From GWA2-49-15 sp964359085 (lineage in GTDB: Bacteria; Bdellovibrionota; Bacteriovoracia; Bacteriovoracales; Bacteriovoracaceae), in NCBI GenBank assembly GCA_964359085.1, contig CAYHRT010000018.1, positions 1 to 28,766 on the forward strand: a DNA stretch of 28,766 nt. The letters are read 5' to 3'. This document shows positions 1 to 8,046 of this stretch, in pieces. How positions within the stretch are numbered: position 1 is the stretch's first letter; every line of letters begins with the position of its first letter. Under the pieces are notes generated by a model. That model worked only from the letters and a program-made list of their open reading frames with translations, had not been told where the DNA came from and searched no databases. The position numbers and the translations under genes were made by a program.

Positions 1-1390
1 ATTGAGCCAGCTGGAGTCGATTTTTTTCACCACCGGAAAAAGTTTTTATAGGGCGTTTTATCTCATCGGGTGTAAATAGGAAGTTTTCGAGATAACCAGT
101 TATATGTCTTTTTTCACCGGTGTTAGAAATTACAAAATCGATCCCTTCCCCGATCAAATGCCATGGAGTTTCTTCTGGGTTGAGGGTTTCGCGTTTTTGT
201 GAAAAAAGACCAAAAGATAAATTGTCAGCACATTTTATCATACCCTCGGACGGGCGGAGTTCGCTCATAATTAATTTAAGTAAGGAACTTTTCCCAACGC
301 CATTTTTTCCGACGAGGGCAATCTTGTCTCCTCGGGCAATTTTAAATTCGAGATTAGAAAACAATATATTACTATCAAAACTTAGGCCTAGGTTTTCCGC
401 TTGAACCAAAATTTTTGTCTTTCGGCCAAGATTTTTCAGATTGAGTTCAACTTGCTTATGGGCCTGATCTTTTAGGTCACGAATTTTTTGGTTCAAAAGC
501 CCATAATCCTCAATGCGTTTTTTGCTCTTGGTTCGTCGCGCGCGAGCACCACGAGAGATCCATGCAGTTTCTCGGCGCTGATAGTTGGAAAGTTTATCTA
601 ATTCTTTTTCTCTCTCTCGTTGGGCCTCTTTTAAAAAATCAAGATAGGCTAAATAGGTGCCGACAAAACTTTTTATCTTGCCGTGTTGAATATGGATAAT
701 ACGATCGACGACACTGTTGAGTAAGCTGCGGTCATGGGAAATAATCATGAAGGTTTTATTACTGTTAAGCAGTTCTTCTTCAAAAATATCAATAGTCTCG
801 AGGTCTAGGTGGTTAGTGGGTTCATCCCATAAAATGAGTTCATGCGGGGCGGAAAGTCCCAAGGCCAGCCCAACCTTTCTCTGCTCGCCGCCGGAAAAAT
901 CCATCATTGTTTGGCTGAAATCAGTCAGACCAAAAAATTTAAGATAGCTGAGGTAGGAATTGTAGATGCGATCTTCTCCCATTTTGTTCAGCTCATCATA
1001 GAGCTGAGTTTGCTGTGAAACGAGTGAATCAAAATTTCCGTCACCCGAGGTGAGTTTGAGGTTGATTTGATCGAGCTGCTGCTTGATCGCTTTAAATTTT
1101 GGATAAAACTCAAAAAAATAATCACTAAGAGAAACTCCTTCAAGAATCGGAAGTTCTTGTGGGACAATAAAAACAGAAAAGTTTTTACTCTTGTCAAAGG
1201 TGAACGGTGGAACTGTTGTATCGGGTGGAATCATCTCGGCCAGGATTTTAAAGAGAGAAGATTTTCCATGACCATTGAGACCGAGTAATCCAATTCTCTC
1301 GCCTTCGTTTAGTGTGAAGGTAATATTCTGAAAGATGGTCTTATGAGGGTAGGTAAGGGTCAAATTTTGTAAGGTACAAAGGGTGTTCAA
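1..1390 (-). CDS. uup: ABC-F family ATPase, Uup-like (3' end cut by window)
   Basis: Soluble duplicated ABC ATPase of the ABC-F class, which acts on ribosomes or DNA intermediates rather than as a transporter. Translating the minus strand gives about 463 residues that run off the window edge. The first ATPase domain shows Walker A GLNGHGKSS, signature FSGGEQRKVGLA, Walker B LILWDEPTNHLD and H-loop IISHDRS. A basic linker with ETAWISRGARARRTKSKKR follows and resembles Uup. The second domain shows Walker A GKNGVGKSS and signature FSGGEKNRL before the truncation. No membrane segments are present. The start is uncertain: I chose TTG at 1390 because CGAGG lies just upstream, but an in-frame TTG at 1417 is possible. 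The Trp before DEPTNHLD replaces the usual aliphatic residue. The family call is firm; Uup rather than another ABC-F subtype rests on the linker. Confidence 0.88.
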   Translation of the reverse strand, partial: MNTLCTLQNLTLTYPHKTIFQNITFTLNEGERIGLLGLNGHGKSSLFKILAEMIPPDTTVPPFTFDKSKNFSVFIVPQELPILEGVSLSDYFFEFYPKFKAIKQQLDQINLKLTSGDGNFDSLVSQQTQLYDELNKMGEDRIYNSYLSYLKFFGLTDFSQTMMDFSGGEQRKVGLALGLSAPHELILWDEPTNHLDLETIDIFEEELLNSNKTFMIISHDRSLLNSVVDRIIHIQHGKIKSFVGTYLAYLDFLKEAQREREKELDKLSNYQRRETAWISRGARARRTKSKKRIEDYGLLNQKIRDLKDQAHKQVELNLKNLGRKTKILVQAENLGLSFDSNILFSNLEFKIARGDKIALVGKNGVGKSSLLKLIMSELRPSEGMIKCADNLSFGLFSQKRETLNPEETPWHLIGEGIDFVISNTGEKRHITGYLENFLFTPDEIKRPIKTFSGGEKNRLQLAQ

Positions 1391-1562
1391 AATGCCTCGC
1401 TGGTCCGGTAAAGACAAGAAACTGGTAACACAAAAAACGTCTTTCCACAGGCCTATCTTATGACAAATGCATCAAATCGGCCTTATGGACGATGAAAAAT
1501 ACCCATAAAAATTACAGAGGTGATTGCTCCCTGAGCAGAAATGTCTAGAATGGCGCACTTTT

Positions 1563-2267
1563 ATGAAGAGGATTGTTGGAATTTCAATGATAATAGTTGT
1601 GATAATGGGATGGATCTTTTCACCCGTTCTCCACAGTCCGGTGAAACAGATCGCTCTTGGAGCATCGCAATTTCACAAAATACCAGCACGCATTTCTGCC
1701 AACTACGTTCCCAGACAGCTCCCTGCTATGAATGACCCTGTGGCCACACAAGTACTCAGCATGAATAGTGACGCACAAGAAATAAAAAAAGAATACCAGA
1801 AAGTGGCTTATTCTTTGGCGCAAAAAATTGACCAAAGCAATTTGGAGGTCTCATTGTTGGATGAATGGTCCAGCAAGCTGGACCATGATGAGTTCATGCA
1901 AAAACTTCCGAAAGATGTGCGTGAAGAATATGAAAACTTAGAAAAGGCCATATTAAAAATTAAAAATCACCATCTAAGAGAAGATGGGATGACAGAAAGT
2001 TTTTTTACAAAATATCAATTGGAAATACCCCGATGGCTCCAAGAGCGAAGACAAGAACTCAATGCCTATACTCTGCCGGGAGATGTTGCCAGACTCGTGC
2101 TTACGAAGGCCTCTGAAAGCGAAATAACGGATAATGATGTTGATACCATTTTGCGTAGATGTGGCAAAAAAAATACCGATTGTGTAGATAAAGCATTTGC
2201 CCTTTTAATTGATGCTAACCACGCTTTCAACGATGATCAATTCAAAAGGATTCAGGAGTATTTATGA
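1563..2267 (+). CDS. Secreted or membrane-anchored hypothetical protein
   Basis: Not recognised. The 234-residue product begins MKRIVGISMIIVVIMGW, a typical signal peptide or N-terminal anchor, so it should act in the periplasm. The rest is mostly charged and helical, with two Cys close together near the C-terminus (RRCGKKNTDC). An in-frame TTG at 1524 has a better Shine-Dalgarno (AGAGG at 1515-1519) and would add 13 residues (MLPEQKCLEWRTF). I prefer the ATG at 1563 because it puts the charged n-region directly before the hydrophobic core. The stop overlaps the next gene's ATG by 4 bases (ATGA), which indicates translational coupling. It therefore probably works with the downstream lipoprotein. 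Confidence 0.7.
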   Translation: MKRIVGISMIIVVIMGWIFSPVLHSPVKQIALGASQFHKIPARISANYVPRQLPAMNDPVATQVLSMNSDAQEIKKEYQKVAYSLAQKIDQSNLEVSLLDEWSSKLDHDEFMQKLPKDVREEYENLEKAILKIKNHHLREDGMTESFFTKYQLEIPRWLQERRQELNAYTLPGDVARLVLTKASESEITDNDVDTILRRCGKKNTDCVDKAFALLIDANHAFNDDQFKRIQEYL

Positions 2268-3574
2268 GTATGCAAAATTTCTCAAGAAGTATTGGTGTGC
2301 TTGCATGTTGCCTTGTTTTTTTTGGTTGCAAGACAAGCCTTGATGGCCGCCTTACCACTTTGGATGATGGTGTGTTTATTGCAAGAACTTCTGATGACGG
2401 TATTCTTTCACTTCCAAAAACGGAACTAGATGCTGAACTTGTCGTGGATGGAAAGAAACCTGAAAATTCCTATCTAAAGCTACATATGCGGAAAGGGACG
2501 CGAAAGTATCGCCCTGAAATTCCGCTACGACTTCCAAAATTGGATGTGCTTTTAGGTTCCAATGATCCTGTGCGTTTGGATGCTAAAGCGCTGGGACAAG
2601 ATTTCGGGATCATGCTCATGCGTGAAATTCGTCCAGGACAAGATTTGTTTATCATGACTTTTCACGATTCAGAATTCAATGCCACAATTGGAAAAATGCA
2701 TTTTGAATACGAGCCAGATAAGGTTCTCTTTGATGCCAAGGAAAACCAATTCCTGGCCAGTTATCAAGCAGTGAAGCGGAAACAGCGTGCCGCTGTGATA
2801 AGAATTAATGGTGATGTTGATAGTATGATTTATCTTCCTAAAAAATTTGGCCAGTTGGAAGAGACTTTGGATCACATTGTAAATTATGGTGGCATGCTGC
2901 TCATTTCACCTTGGGCCTATGCTCGTTATGCCAATGTTTCTTGGATCATTGGTGATGACAACAAATCGACAGAGCAGACTGATGAAAAATGGAAGACCGT
3001 TGCCAAAGAATATCCTGTGATTGATTACTTCGCCTTTGTTCATTCAGGCGATCAGCGTATTAGCACCGATGGCACGCGTGATCGCATGACGATGGAGACT
3101 ATTGGATTAAAGAAAAATCAATTACGACTGGTTTACACCGGGGCCTGTTCATCAGGGTCTGGCACTGAATGGTTGAAGCAATATGCATCTGCTGGTGCCG
3201 GAGGTCAACGTGGGACTTCTGCATCTCCAATTTTTCAGTTCAGTGTTTTGAAAAAATGGGTTTATGGATTTGATTTTGAAGATTCTGTGGTGAAGGCATG
3301 GAAGGCCGCTGTCAGAAAAGTTCGCGCACTGGAGTGGATTACTTTTGCCAAATTCTGGGAAGAGAAAACGGGTGTTTTGATGTGGCGTAACGTCGATGAA
3401 CTGCTCTACGATAGCGAAATCTTAATTAGCTACACAAAGGAACTGCCCGCGGCCAATTTAAAAATCAATCAATCGGCGGTGTTAAAAAATGTTGCAACGG
3501 ATGATGCCATCATTGAGCGTGCCGTTAATGAGATTATTGCAGAAAAAAATGGCGAACTGTTATTAAAAGAATAG
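2264..3574 (+). CDS. Lipoprotein with possible clan CD (caspase-like) peptidase fold
   Basis: The product has 436 residues. The N-terminus SIGVLACCLVFFGCKTS is a lipoprotein signal, with the lipobox Cys after VFFG. Residues 20-230 are beta-rich and unrecognised. Around residues 250-310 two hydrophobic strands end in DYFAFVHSGDQR (His260) and LRLVYTGACSSGSG (Cys295), followed by TSASPIFQFSVLKKW. Hydrophobic strand, then His-(Ser)-Gly, then about 35 residues, then hydrophobic strand and Ala-Cys is the layout of clan CD peptidases (caspase, gingipain, CHAT). This is inference from motif geometry, not a family match. It is coupled to the secreted protein upstream, so the pair likely sits at the envelope. 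Alternative: a non-catalytic envelope lipoprotein. Confidence 0.75.
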   Translation: MSMQNFSRSIGVLACCLVFFGCKTSLDGRLTTLDDGVFIARTSDDGILSLPKTELDAELVVDGKKPENSYLKLHMRKGTRKYRPEIPLRLPKLDVLLGSNDPVRLDAKALGQDFGIMLMREIRPGQDLFIMTFHDSEFNATIGKMHFEYEPDKVLFDAKENQFLASYQAVKRKQRAAVIRINGDVDSMIYLPKKFGQLEETLDHIVNYGGMLLISPWAYARYANVSWIIGDDNKSTEQTDEKWKTVAKEYPVIDYFAFVHSGDQRISTDGTRDRMTMETIGLKKNQLRLVYTGACSSGSGTEWLKQYASAGAGGQRGTSASPIFQFSVLKKWVYGFDFEDSVVKAWKAAVRKVRALEWITFAKFWEEKTGVLMWRNVDELLYDSEILISYTKELPAANLKINQSAVLKNVATDDAIIERAVNEIIAEKNGELLLKE

Positions 3575-3589
3575 AAGTTTAACTTTGCC

Positions 3590-3619
3590 TCTGTGACTGA
3601 TAGGATTAGTCGTCACAGA
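3590..3619. promoter_or_regulatory. Inverted repeat upstream of MFS gene
   Basis: TCTGTGAC (3590-3597) and GTCACAGA (3612-3619) form a perfect 8-bp dyad with a 14-base loop. The right arm ends 7 bases before the MFS start codon. No T-run follows, so it is not a normal terminator on the plus strand. It could be an operator for the transporter gene or a hairpin closing the upstream message. Confidence 0.45.
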
Positions 3620-3626
3620 AGTATAT

Positions 3627-4820
3627 ATGAGTAAAAAAGAAATTATTTTTCTCCTGATTCTGGCACTGGTTCAATTTTGTCATGGCGTAGACTTCATGAT
3701 CATGATGCCTTTAGGACCGCAGTTAATGCGAGTCTTTGACATTAGTCCAGGGCAATTTGGCTTACTGGTTTCCGCCTATACATTTAGTGCGGGTATGATG
3801 GGTATCCTCGGTGCTTTCTTCTTGGATAAATTAGATCGGAAGAATGCCTTGCAACTGTTTTTTATCGGTTTCACTGTGGGAACCTTTGCCTGCGCTCTGT
3901 CTAATTCCTATATAATCTTGCTGCTGATGCGGGCCTTGACTGGGGCTTTTGGTGGTCTTCTTGGCTCCATTATCTTATCCATTGTGGGAGATGTCTTTCC
4001 TTTCGAGAAGCGTGGTCGTGCTATGGGCATTGTTATGGCCGCATTTAGTGTTGCGGCCGTGCTTGGCGTACCTTTTGGTCTTTTTTTGGCCAATATTTTT
4101 GATTGGCGTGCACCTTTTTTATTTCTAGCCGTTTTGAGTTTACCAATTTTTGTTATTATTTGGGTCAAAATTCCTGTCCTTCAAGGGCATTTAAAGCAGC
4201 AAGATTCGGAGCGGACTCCATTCTTAATTTATCGCGAGGCCTGGTGCAATTCTGAGCAGCGTGGGGCCTTATTTTTTATTGCCTGTTTGGTCTTAGGCCA
4301 ATTCATGGTGATTCCGTATATCAGTCCATCGATGGTGGCGAATGTAGGATTCACTGAAAACGATCTGATGTGGATCTATTTGGTTGGTGGTCTACTGACG
4401 CTTGTCACTTCCCAGTTAATTGGGAGGGCCACTGATCGCTATGGGAAAACACATATATTTAGTATTTTTCTTCTTTTTTCACTTGGTCCCATGTTGATCA
4501 TCACGGGGATGGGGCCTTCGTCTATCCCCTTTGCTCTTATCTTCACCTCGCTTTTTTTTATTTCCATGGGAGGGAGGATGATTCCTGCCATGTCACTTTT
4601 ATCTTCGGTAGTTCCGGCCCAAAAACGTGGGTCTTTTATGGGGTTAGTAAATTCGATTCAGCAATTTAGTGCCACTATTGCGGCCTTTGTGGCCGGGCAT
4701 ATCGTGATGAAAGACATAGCGACGGGGCATTTATTGCATTACGAGAAGGTTGGATATCTTGGAATTTTTTTTAGTTTTGCTGCGCTTTTTTGTTTAAAAT
4801 ATCTGAAAAAACAGTATTAA
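3627..4820 (+). CDS. Major facilitator superfamily transporter
   Basis: Inner-membrane secondary transporter of 397 residues with about 12 hydrophobic segments, the standard MFS size. The loop after TM2 reads FFLDKLDRKNAL, a variant of MFS motif A, and the second half repeats it as GRATDRYGKTH. VFPFEKRGRAMG and VPAQKRGSFMG are the equivalent cytoplasmic loops of the two halves. This arrangement is common in drug or sugar exporters of the AraJ/DHA1 type, but the substrate cannot be read from the sequence. There is no clear Shine-Dalgarno in front of the ATG; a dyad sits there instead. It lies just upstream of the copper island but has no visible metal-specific feature. Confidence 0.9.
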   Translation: MSKKEIIFLLILALVQFCHGVDFMIMMPLGPQLMRVFDISPGQFGLLVSAYTFSAGMMGILGAFFLDKLDRKNALQLFFIGFTVGTFACALSNSYIILLLMRALTGAFGGLLGSIILSIVGDVFPFEKRGRAMGIVMAAFSVAAVLGVPFGLFLANIFDWRAPFLFLAVLSLPIFVIIWVKIPVLQGHLKQQDSERTPFLIYREAWCNSEQRGALFFIACLVLGQFMVIPYISPSMVANVGFTENDLMWIYLVGGLLTLVTSQLIGRATDRYGKTHIFSIFLLFSLGPMLIITGMGPSSIPFALIFTSLFFISMGGRMIPAMSLLSSVVPAQKRGSFMGLVNSIQQFSATIAAFVAGHIVMKDIATGHLLHYEKVGYLGIFFSFAALFCLKYLKKQY

Positions 4821-4826
4821 TTGAAT

Positions 4827-4856
4827 GTCACAAATGCATAATGCCTGGCGTATTAC
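4827..4856 (+). promoter_or_regulatory. ECF-type promoter motif copy A (upstream of DUF3347 gene)
   Basis: GTCACA at 4827-4832, 16 bases, then CGTATTA at 4849-4855. The same 13 bases at the same spacing occur at 11417 and 11947. If TATTAC is the -10, transcription starts near 4863, just ahead of the AAAGGAG ribosome site. The layout resembles ECF sigma promoters. Confidence 0.6.
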
Positions 4857-4874
4857 ATCAACAAAGGAGATTGC

Positions 4875-5336
4875 ATGCGCAATATTATTACATTTTTTGC
4901 TCTATTTTCCATGTCCTCTTACGGGGCAACTTCACCTGAGATTCAAAAGTATCTTGCAAACGTATTAAAGGCCAATGATGCTGTTCACTCTGTTTTTATT
5001 AAAAATGATGAACAAGGGTTTAAGATGGTATGGGATGGTTTTGAGAAGGCCTTGTCTCAAACTCGTCCCGATGAATTAAAGGAACTCATAACTGAAAGCA
5101 AATCTGCCTCTTCCAAATTGATGACCGCTACTAGCTTGGATGAAAAACGCAAACTTTATGGCGATGTCGTGAAACCAATTGTGCTGTTACTGCAGAAGTA
5201 TGGCCCTATTGAATCCTATAAAGTCTTTACTTGTCCCATGGTGAAAAAAGATTGGATTCAAGATATAAAAGTAGTCTCGCAAGTCCAGAATCCGTATGAT
5301 CCCAAAATGCTCAAGTGCGGCATGATGAGAGAATAG
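4875..5336 (+). CDS. Secreted DUF3347-type metal-binding protein
   Basis: The 153-residue product has a signal peptide (MRNIITFFALFSMSSYGA). The mature helical domain resembles DUF3347, a family found in and next to CusB/CzcB-type adaptors and copper proteins. The diagnostic C-terminal part is present: FTCPMVKKDWIQ, then VQNPYDPKMLKCG. The Cys-Pro-Met and Cys-Gly pair plus nearby Met residues are plausible Cu(I)/Ag(I) ligands. It has a strong AAAGGAG site six bases before the ATG and its own bipartite promoter motif shared with the cus operon. It is convergent with copD, 20 bases apart. It probably acts as a soluble periplasmic copper binder feeding the efflux system; that role is inferred. 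Confidence 0.75.
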   Translation: MRNIITFFALFSMSSYGATSPEIQKYLANVLKANDAVHSVFIKNDEQGFKMVWDGFEKALSQTRPDELKELITESKSASSKLMTATSLDEKRKLYGDVVKPIVLLLQKYGPIESYKVFTCPMVKKDWIQDIKVVSQVQNPYDPKMLKCGMMRE

Positions 5337-5356
5337 TCGTTCTCCTCAGAAATTGT

Positions 5357-6247
5357 TCATTGGTGTTGTAAGGCGGGTAAGAAGGCCCGCCCAAGAAAGC
5401 CTGCTAAGATAAAGATGCCATACACGATCACCAGTTCGAACTGAACTCCTCGGCATACACTTCGAGTAAATTGCATCTCCCCTGTAGGCTTCCAGCGTCT
5501 CATATACACGAATTGATTGACCGAAGCCGCTGCAAGTGCGAGCGTAAAAAGGCAGATTTTTGCTAGCACCAGCTTTCCATAGTCGGTAGACAAGAGTGTT
5601 GTCGGGCCTAAGCCAAAACGGAGCGCCATCACAAGACCTGTAATCCCAATGATCGCCGTACTAATCATCGCAAAATGTGAGAATCGAGTAACCACGAGGA
5701 TACTTGCGTTCGCTGGTAAAGAATTCTGCTCTCCACGAAGCCTGGCCTTGAGCCAGAATAGGAGAGTGATCAGCCCTCCTGTCCATACAGAAACTGCGAC
5801 GAGATGGAGATAATCCACGATGAGGTTGATGGCGATTCCTGCTTGTTCTGTGCCCGCGTGACCACTCAAGCTAAAGCATAGGGGAAGGACGAGAACGATC
5901 CACCAAAAACGAAAGAGTTTTTTTGCAAAAGCAAGGATCAGAATTGCGAGTGTAATTCCCACCTTGCATGCGCCGATATGGCCAAAGCGGGTGCTTGTGG
6001 CAACCGAAAAAAGATCAGAGGGATTCCATGATTCTGCCATATCAACAGCGACAAGGGTAAACCAGATGAATGAAACCAGAACAATCGCAGACGTCAAAAT
6101 GAGTGACAATTTTCTACTATGCTCAAAGCGGGAGCTAATGGCACTACCCTCAGCAGAGGCAATACCGGTCTGAAAAACGAACATTCCAACAAGCCAAGTG
6201 CATAAGAGGTAATCTACTCCATGAATGAGGCCCAGCATGATATTCAT
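5357..6247 (-). CDS. copD: CopD family copper resistance membrane protein
   Basis: Integral inner-membrane protein of 296 residues with about eight hydrophobic segments and very short loops. It matches the CopD family that partners CopC. Conserved-type features are the early His in GLIHGVDYLLCTW, FGHIGACKVG, LSGHAGTEQAG in mid protein and VDYLHLVAVSVWTGGL. CopC/CopD pairs move copper between periplasm and cytoplasm or hand it to cuproenzymes; whether this pair imports or detoxifies cannot be read from the sequence. It is the last gene of the minus-strand copper operon, 9 bases after copC. No strong Shine-Dalgarno is visible, consistent with coupling to copC. Confidence 0.88.
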   Translation of the reverse strand: MNIMLGLIHGVDYLLCTWLVGMFVFQTGIASAEGSAISSRFEHSRKLSLILTSAIVLVSFIWFTLVAVDMAESWNPSDLFSVATSTRFGHIGACKVGITLAILILAFAKKLFRFWWIVLVLPLCFSLSGHAGTEQAGIAINLIVDYLHLVAVSVWTGGLITLLFWLKARLRGEQNSLPANASILVVTRFSHFAMISTAIIGITGLVMALRFGLGPTTLLSTDYGKLVLAKICLFTLALAAASVNQFVYMRRWKPTGEMQFTRSVCRGVQFELVIVYGIFILAGFLGRAFLPALQHQ

Positions 6248-6256
6248 GAGTGATGA

Positions 6257-6667
6257 TTACTCTTTTGTATCTTCTTTTGCATTTTGGGGTGCATCTTTTT
6301 TTGTATCTTTGGGTGCGTAGGTGAAATCGTATTCACCGTGCGCCTTATGCGTATCCACCGAAACCACCTTCCACTTGACATGATATTTTCCCGTTTTGAG
6401 AGGAATCTTCAAGGAAGTTGAGAGCGTGTTTTTTTGTAGGTCGGCATCAACCTGTCCAGAATCGATGCGCTCCTTTGTCGCAACTTCAATGACCTCAATT
6501 TTAGAGAATTTTGCTTCTGCTTTTCCCGAGAGTTTGAGGGTAATCACCTGGATTGGTTTTTCGATAACTTCATTTTTGCCAGGTGTGGCCGTAATCAAGT
6601 CAATGTGAGCGAGAGTGATTAGCGGCCATAACGCCATTATGAAGAGCAAAGAAAATCTAAAATTCAT
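6257..6667 (-). CDS. copC: CopC domain periplasmic copper-binding protein
   Basis: The 136-residue product has a signal peptide ending LITLA, so the mature protein starts with His, the N-terminal Cu(II) ligand of CopC proteins. The body is the CopC/YobA beta-sandwich: ATPGKNEVIEKPIQVITLKL near the N-terminus and the signature VSVDTHKAHGEYDFTY at residues ~105-120, where DTH supplies the Asp and His ligands. There is no Met-rich Cu(I) loop, so this is the Cu(II)-only type. A charged tail rich in Lys, Asp and Ala repeats follows. The start overlaps the stop of the upstream gene by one base (TAATG), and copD follows by 9 bases, so the two are co-translated. The family call is firm. Confidence 0.88.
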   Translation of the reverse strand: MNFRFSLLFIMALWPLITLAHIDLITATPGKNEVIEKPIQVITLKLSGKAEAKFSKIEVIEVATKERIDSGQVDADLQKNTLSTSLKIPLKTGKYHVKWKVVSVDTHKAHGEYDFTYAPKDTKKDAPQNAKEDTKE

Positions 6668-7077
6668 TATCGTATATCCTGAAGTTTCGTCAGCGTATCT
6701 TCAACAGAATTCGCCTTAATACTGAGATTAAATTTCCAAGTACCACGCATGCCTAGAAAAACGCGCTTTTCGTAAACACCATCACCTTTTTCTTCGACTG
6801 GTTTGTCTGGTGGATTCATGGGCATAGTGGCCATATCATAAGCAACAACAACATTGGCACCAGTAACTGACTGCGCGCTGGTATCTGTAATTTTGAGTGT
6901 TAAGATTCCCCAGCCGCGCTTAAGTTCTGACCAATTCCCACTGATTTGATACTGATTATTGACTGTAGGTTCAGCAGTATCGAATACAACTGTCGATGTT
7001 GACGCATGAGCATGATGCTGACATGTGGATACTCCTCCCATAAAAGATACAAATAATAGCATGACGAGTGTTTTCAC
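6667..7077 (-). CDS. YtkA/FixH-like secreted copper-associated protein
   Basis: The 136-residue product starts at a GTG with a strong AGGAG site seven bases upstream. The signal sequence MKTLVMLLFVSFMGGVSTC is followed by QHHAHA, a His cluster at the mature N-terminus; a poor lipobox (VSTC) is possible. The rest is a YtkA/FixH-like beta-sandwich with AYDMATMPMNPPDKP, GDGVYEKRVFLGMRGTWKFNLSI. The Met-Pro-Met segment and the GMRGTW turn are shared with the other YtkA-like gene of this operon at 8018. YtkA domains often sit next to copper carriers and cytochrome oxidase assembly factors. Here it is directly upstream of copC, overlapping by one base. A periplasmic Cu carrier role is inferred. Confidence 0.75.
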   Translation of the reverse strand: MKTLVMLLFVSFMGGVSTCQHHAHASTSTVVFDTAEPTVNNQYQISGNWSELKRGWGILTLKITDTSAQSVTGANVVVAYDMATMPMNPPDKPVEEKGDGVYEKRVFLGMRGTWKFNLSIKANSVEDTLTKLQDIR

Positions 7078-7095
7078 TTTCTTCTCCTTATATTT

Positions 7096-8046
7096 TCATA
7101 GAGCACTATAGGTTATCGATAGTGCCACTGTTTGAGCGTAGGGTTGGTTAACTTCATAACGATAAAATGGAAAAGTGGTCTCATAGGATGTCCCAAGACT
7201 CCAAAAATCAGCATAAAAATAATTGAGCCCGACTTGTGTAGTAAACAGCCTTGCGGCAGATCCTTGAGAATCTTGACCATCAACTGAGGTCTTGAATTGC
7301 CAAAGCTGTTTGAGACCCAAGGTGCTACTCCATCCATTAAACAGGTAAGCGATGCTTTCAGTAGTTTGGATACGGTTTCCAGGTTTAAGTTCGTAGGGGG
7401 AATCTACGGCCTCGTTGCGCATATGAGTGACATGTTTGCTTACTGGATAGAAAAAAGCACCGTCCAAAGAAAGTTTGATAGGACGATAAAGTTTCGATGT
7501 GCTGAGACCGGCATGAATCGTGGTTGAGCCATCGCCAGTAATGTCAGCACCATAGGGATCGTGAGAGTGATGCACAGAACGCCCCACGGGAACCCTGGCG
7601 CCACCATAGAGCGATATTTCTGGGTGAAAGGCAAGAAAATTGAGGTCTTCCCAAAGCAGGTATCTGGCTTCAACCGCAGGATCACCCATCGCTGTGGCGG
7701 TATGGTGTTGCATTGAAAATGCGTAGTCATTATGAATCATGGGAAGACTTGCACCCAGTTGCCAATCATCGTTGACACGAAAAGCACCACCAATGGTTGT
7801 TACAAATGAACGTTTAGTTGTTCCTGGGGAATTATCACTGTAATGCCCATAAGGATCAAACTGCCCTTCGACAGAACGATACTGAGTCGAACCTCCAAGC
7901 TGATAGCGTTGCTCCGAGACTAGCACATTCATAATCTGCCCTCCTCCACCAGAGTGGCAGCTTGATGCCCAAAGGGAATCAAGGGAGAGAGTGCATACAA
8001 TTAAAATGCTTGGCCATTTATATATTTGTTTCAAAAATGTACTCAT
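7096..8046 (-). CDS. Probable outer-membrane beta-barrel protein, His-rich
   Basis: The 316-residue product has a signal peptide (KWPSILIVCTLSLDSLWAS) and then SCHSGGGGQIMN. It contains many alternating amphipathic strands with aromatic edges (WQLGASLPMIHN, SSTLGLKQLWQFKT, FWSLGTSYETTFPFYRY) and ends YAQTVALSITYSAL, consistent with a beta-barrel of the kind seen in MetA/phenol-degradation-like outer-membrane proteins. Loops carry His clusters: MQHHTATAMGD, SVHHSHDPYG and KHVTHMRNE. These and the Cys-His-Ser-Gly start could bind copper. It is inside the copper operon, 18 bases ahead of the YtkA/FixH gene. The start is ambiguous: ATG at 8061 would add MVIYR, and neither start has a good ribosome site. 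The function is not known. Confidence 0.7.
   Translation of the reverse strand: MSTFLKQIYKWPSILIVCTLSLDSLWASSCHSGGGGQIMNVLVSEQRYQLGGSTQYRSVEGQFDPYGHYSDNSPGTTKRSFVTTIGGAFRVNDDWQLGASLPMIHNDYAFSMQHHTATAMGDPAVEARYLLWEDLNFLAFHPEISLYGGARVPVGRSVHHSHDPYGADITGDGSTTIHAGLSTSKLYRPIKLSLDGAFFYPVSKHVTHMRNEAVDSPYELKPGNRIQTTESIAYLFNGWSSTLGLKQLWQFKTSVDGQDSQGSAARLFTTQVGLNYFYADFWSLGTSYETTFPFYRYEVNQPYAQTVALSITYSAL

Noticed and set aside
1541..1735. 64-residue frame overlapping the start of the secreted protein
   Set aside because: It is an out-of-frame shadow; the signal peptide and downstream coupling support the 1563-2267 frame.
4827..4856. MerR/CueR-type promoter with 19-base spacer
   Set aside because: Counting TGTCAC to TATTAC gives 19 bases as in MerR promoters, but the spacers of the three copies share no dyad, so the ECF-type reading fits better; not fully excluded.
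5329..5344. Small hairpin GAGAA/TTCTC between the convergent DUF3347 and copD genes
   Set aside because: Only 5 bp, no T-run on either side, partly inside the coding end; too weak to call a terminator.
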